Shown here one piece after another: positions 63,068 through 64,000 of a stretch of DNA of 64,000 nt. The notes below the pieces were generated by a model that ran no database searches, was not told where the DNA came from, and saw nothing but the letters and a program-made list of their open reading frames with translations. Source of the DNA: Herbidospora galbida (GTDB taxonomy: Bacteria; Actinomycetota; Actinomycetes; Streptosporangiales; Streptosporangiaceae); contig NZ_SZQA01000019.1 of the NCBI RefSeq assembly GCF_005233835.1, forward strand, positions 1 to 64,000, given 5' to 3'. A program made the translations under genes and the position numbers. Position 1 is the stretch's first letter. Each line of letters begins with the position of its first letter.

Positions 63068-63607
63068 ATGACCATCCAACAGGACCGCGTGATCGAGGTC
63101 GTGTACGAGGCCCACCGGCTGACCGTCGACACCGGCGTCGCGTTCGACGAGTTCCGGTGGCGCTACGAGGACGCCGTCCCGGCTCTCGACCGCGCCGTTT
63201 TCGACCGGCTCATCCAGGAGTCGGCCGACTGGGCGACCGTGCTCGGGGCCGCCGACCGCAACGCCCCGCACGGCTTCGTCATCTTCTGGTCGCTGGACAA
63301 CACCGAGATCATGGGCCTCTCGGGCGACTCGTGGCGGAGCGTCCAATATCTGATGGGCAACCACACGATCGCCCAGCGCATGTTCCACCACGACCCGGCC
63401 GTCATGGAGTACGCGCCGCTCCGCACGACCATCTACGAGGACGAGGCCGGGAACGCCCGCTTCGCCATCGACCAGCCCAGCCGGCAGTTCGCCGCGTTCG
63501 GCAACCCCGCCATCGCCGAGGTCGGGGTCGAACTCGACCGCAAGGTGGCCTCGCTGCTGGGGTTCCTGGAGGTGCCCGTACCGGCTCAGCTGCTCGACAG
63601 CGTGTGA
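63068..63607 (+). CDS. DUF302-family protein
   Basis: 179 residues with the DUF302 pattern in the C-terminal half: LMGNHTIAQRMFHHDPAVME, then APLRTTIYEDEAGNARFAID and QPSRQFAAFGNP. Function unknown. AAAGGGGGT precedes the ATG. Short distance (four bases) to the convergent purC stop. Confidence 0.8.
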   Translation: MTIQQDRVIEVVYEAHRLTVDTGVAFDEFRWRYEDAVPALDRAVFDRLIQESADWATVLGAADRNAPHGFVIFWSLDNTEIMGLSGDSWRSVQYLMGNHTIAQRMFHHDPAVMEYAPLRTTIYEDEAGNARFAIDQPSRQFAAFGNPAIAEVGVELDRKVASLLGFLEVPVPAQLLDSV

Positions 63608-63611
63608 CGGC

Positions 63612-64000
63612 CTACCAGCTGCGGCCGGTGATCTTCTCGTACGCCTCGATGTAGCGCGCCCGGGTCACGTCGACGACGTGCTGCGGCACCTCCGGCGCCG
63701 GGGCCTTCTTGTCCCATCCCGTCCCGGCCGCCCAGTCGCGGACGAACTGCTTGTCGAACGCGAACTGCGTCCGGCCCGGCTGCCATTCGTCGAGCGGCCA
63801 GAACCGCGAGGAGTCGGAGGTCAGCACCTCGTCGCCGAGGGTGAGCACCCCCTCCGCGTCCCAGCCGAACTCGAGCTTGGTGTCGGCGATGACCACGCCA
63901 CGCGCGCGGGCGATCTCGGCGCCCCTCTTGTAGACGTCCAGAGTGATCTTCTTGAGATCCTCGGCGACGCCCTCGCCCTCCTGCTTCACCACGTCGGCGA
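63612..64000 (-). CDS. purC: SAICAR synthetase PurC, C-terminal part
   Basis: About 129 C-terminal residues of phosphoribosylaminoimidazole-succinocarboxamide synthase, reading into the right edge. IADTKLEFGWDAEGV, DEVLTSDSSRFWPLDEWQPG, FDKQFVRDWAAGTGWDKKAP and RARYIEAYEKITGRSW are diagnostic. It catalyses an ATP-dependent step of purine synthesis. The 5' end lies beyond the window. Confidence 0.93.
   Translation of the reverse strand, partial: ADVVKQEGEGVAEDLKKITLDVYKRGAEIARARGVVIADTKLEFGWDAEGVLTLGDEVLTSDSSRFWPLDEWQPGRTQFAFDKQFVRDWAAGTGWDKKAPAPEVPQHVVDVTRARYIEAYEKITGRSW

Overview
The window is high-GC actinomycete chromosome, most likely from a filamentous member of the Streptosporangiaceae or a relative. 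This is inferred from the GC-rich third codon positions, GTG/TTG starts, many 4-base start/stop overlaps, a mycothiol-type PIG-L deacetylase, very large LuxR (LAL) and AfsR/SARP regulators, a HadA/HadB pair beside rpmG and tRNA genes, and a SapB-like lanthipeptide locus. No insertion sequence, integrase, CRISPR array or rRNA was seen. Both edges cut genes: an nSTAND1-type NTPase on the left and purC on the right.

Layout. 1-5.6 kb: partial STAND NTPase; a YCII/DGPF protein with its ECF42-type sigma factor; an epoxide hydrolase coupled to a PIG-L deacetylase; an RsbW-like ATPase. 5.6-13.5 kb (minus strand): a class III lanthipeptide locus in the order lanKC, a 49-residue precursor, a hairpin, two half-size ABC exporters and a prolyl oligopeptidase. 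The precursor has two S-x-x-S/T-x3-C motifs, as in SapB, but carries a glycine/histidine linker. 14.6-20.4 kb: a beta-glucoside uptake and hydrolysis operon (binding protein, two permeases, GH1, LacI regulator) with LacI-type palindromes upstream. 20.7-22.5 kb: small coiled-coil and membrane proteins and a PfkB protein lacking its catalytic aspartate. 22.4-27.3 kb: an FAD/GcvT demethylating oxidoreductase divergent from a choline-kinase-like phosphotransferase and an APC permease, with one palindrome between them. 27.3-34.8 kb: lipB, PspC, two divergent TetR units with clear operators, an orphan histidine kinase and an XRE regulator. 34.9-38.3 kb: a compact second Rho and HrpB helicase. 38.5-45.8 kb: an LppX-like secreted protein, an SPFH-RHH operon, an amidase, and deoC with two aldehyde dehydrogenases, one lacking its catalytic half. 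45.9-53.6 kb: LAL regulator, GDT1-type transporter, murB, a glycosyltransferase with a CysRS-like tail, hadB, hadA, a 59-bp tandem hairpin repeat, rpmG, tRNA-Met and tRNA-Thr. 53.6-64 kb: lipoprotein, hemerythrin, SARP regulator, a frameshifted ORF, FG-GAP protein, a UvrA-like ATPase with a VOC protein, a DUF302 protein and purC.

How they work together. The strongest system is the lanthipeptide locus. LanKC would install labionin or lanthionine rings in the precursor. The two ABC halves would form a heterodimer with one canonical and one degenerate ATP site. The prolyl oligopeptidase could cut after Pro12, the only proline before the rings, which would leave a Gly/His tail on the product. Other points of interest are the compact Rho with a pyrimidine-rich leader, the degenerate PfkB, the 59-bp repeat array and several well-defined operators. 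Product names rest on motif recognition from the translated sequence; no database search was possible.
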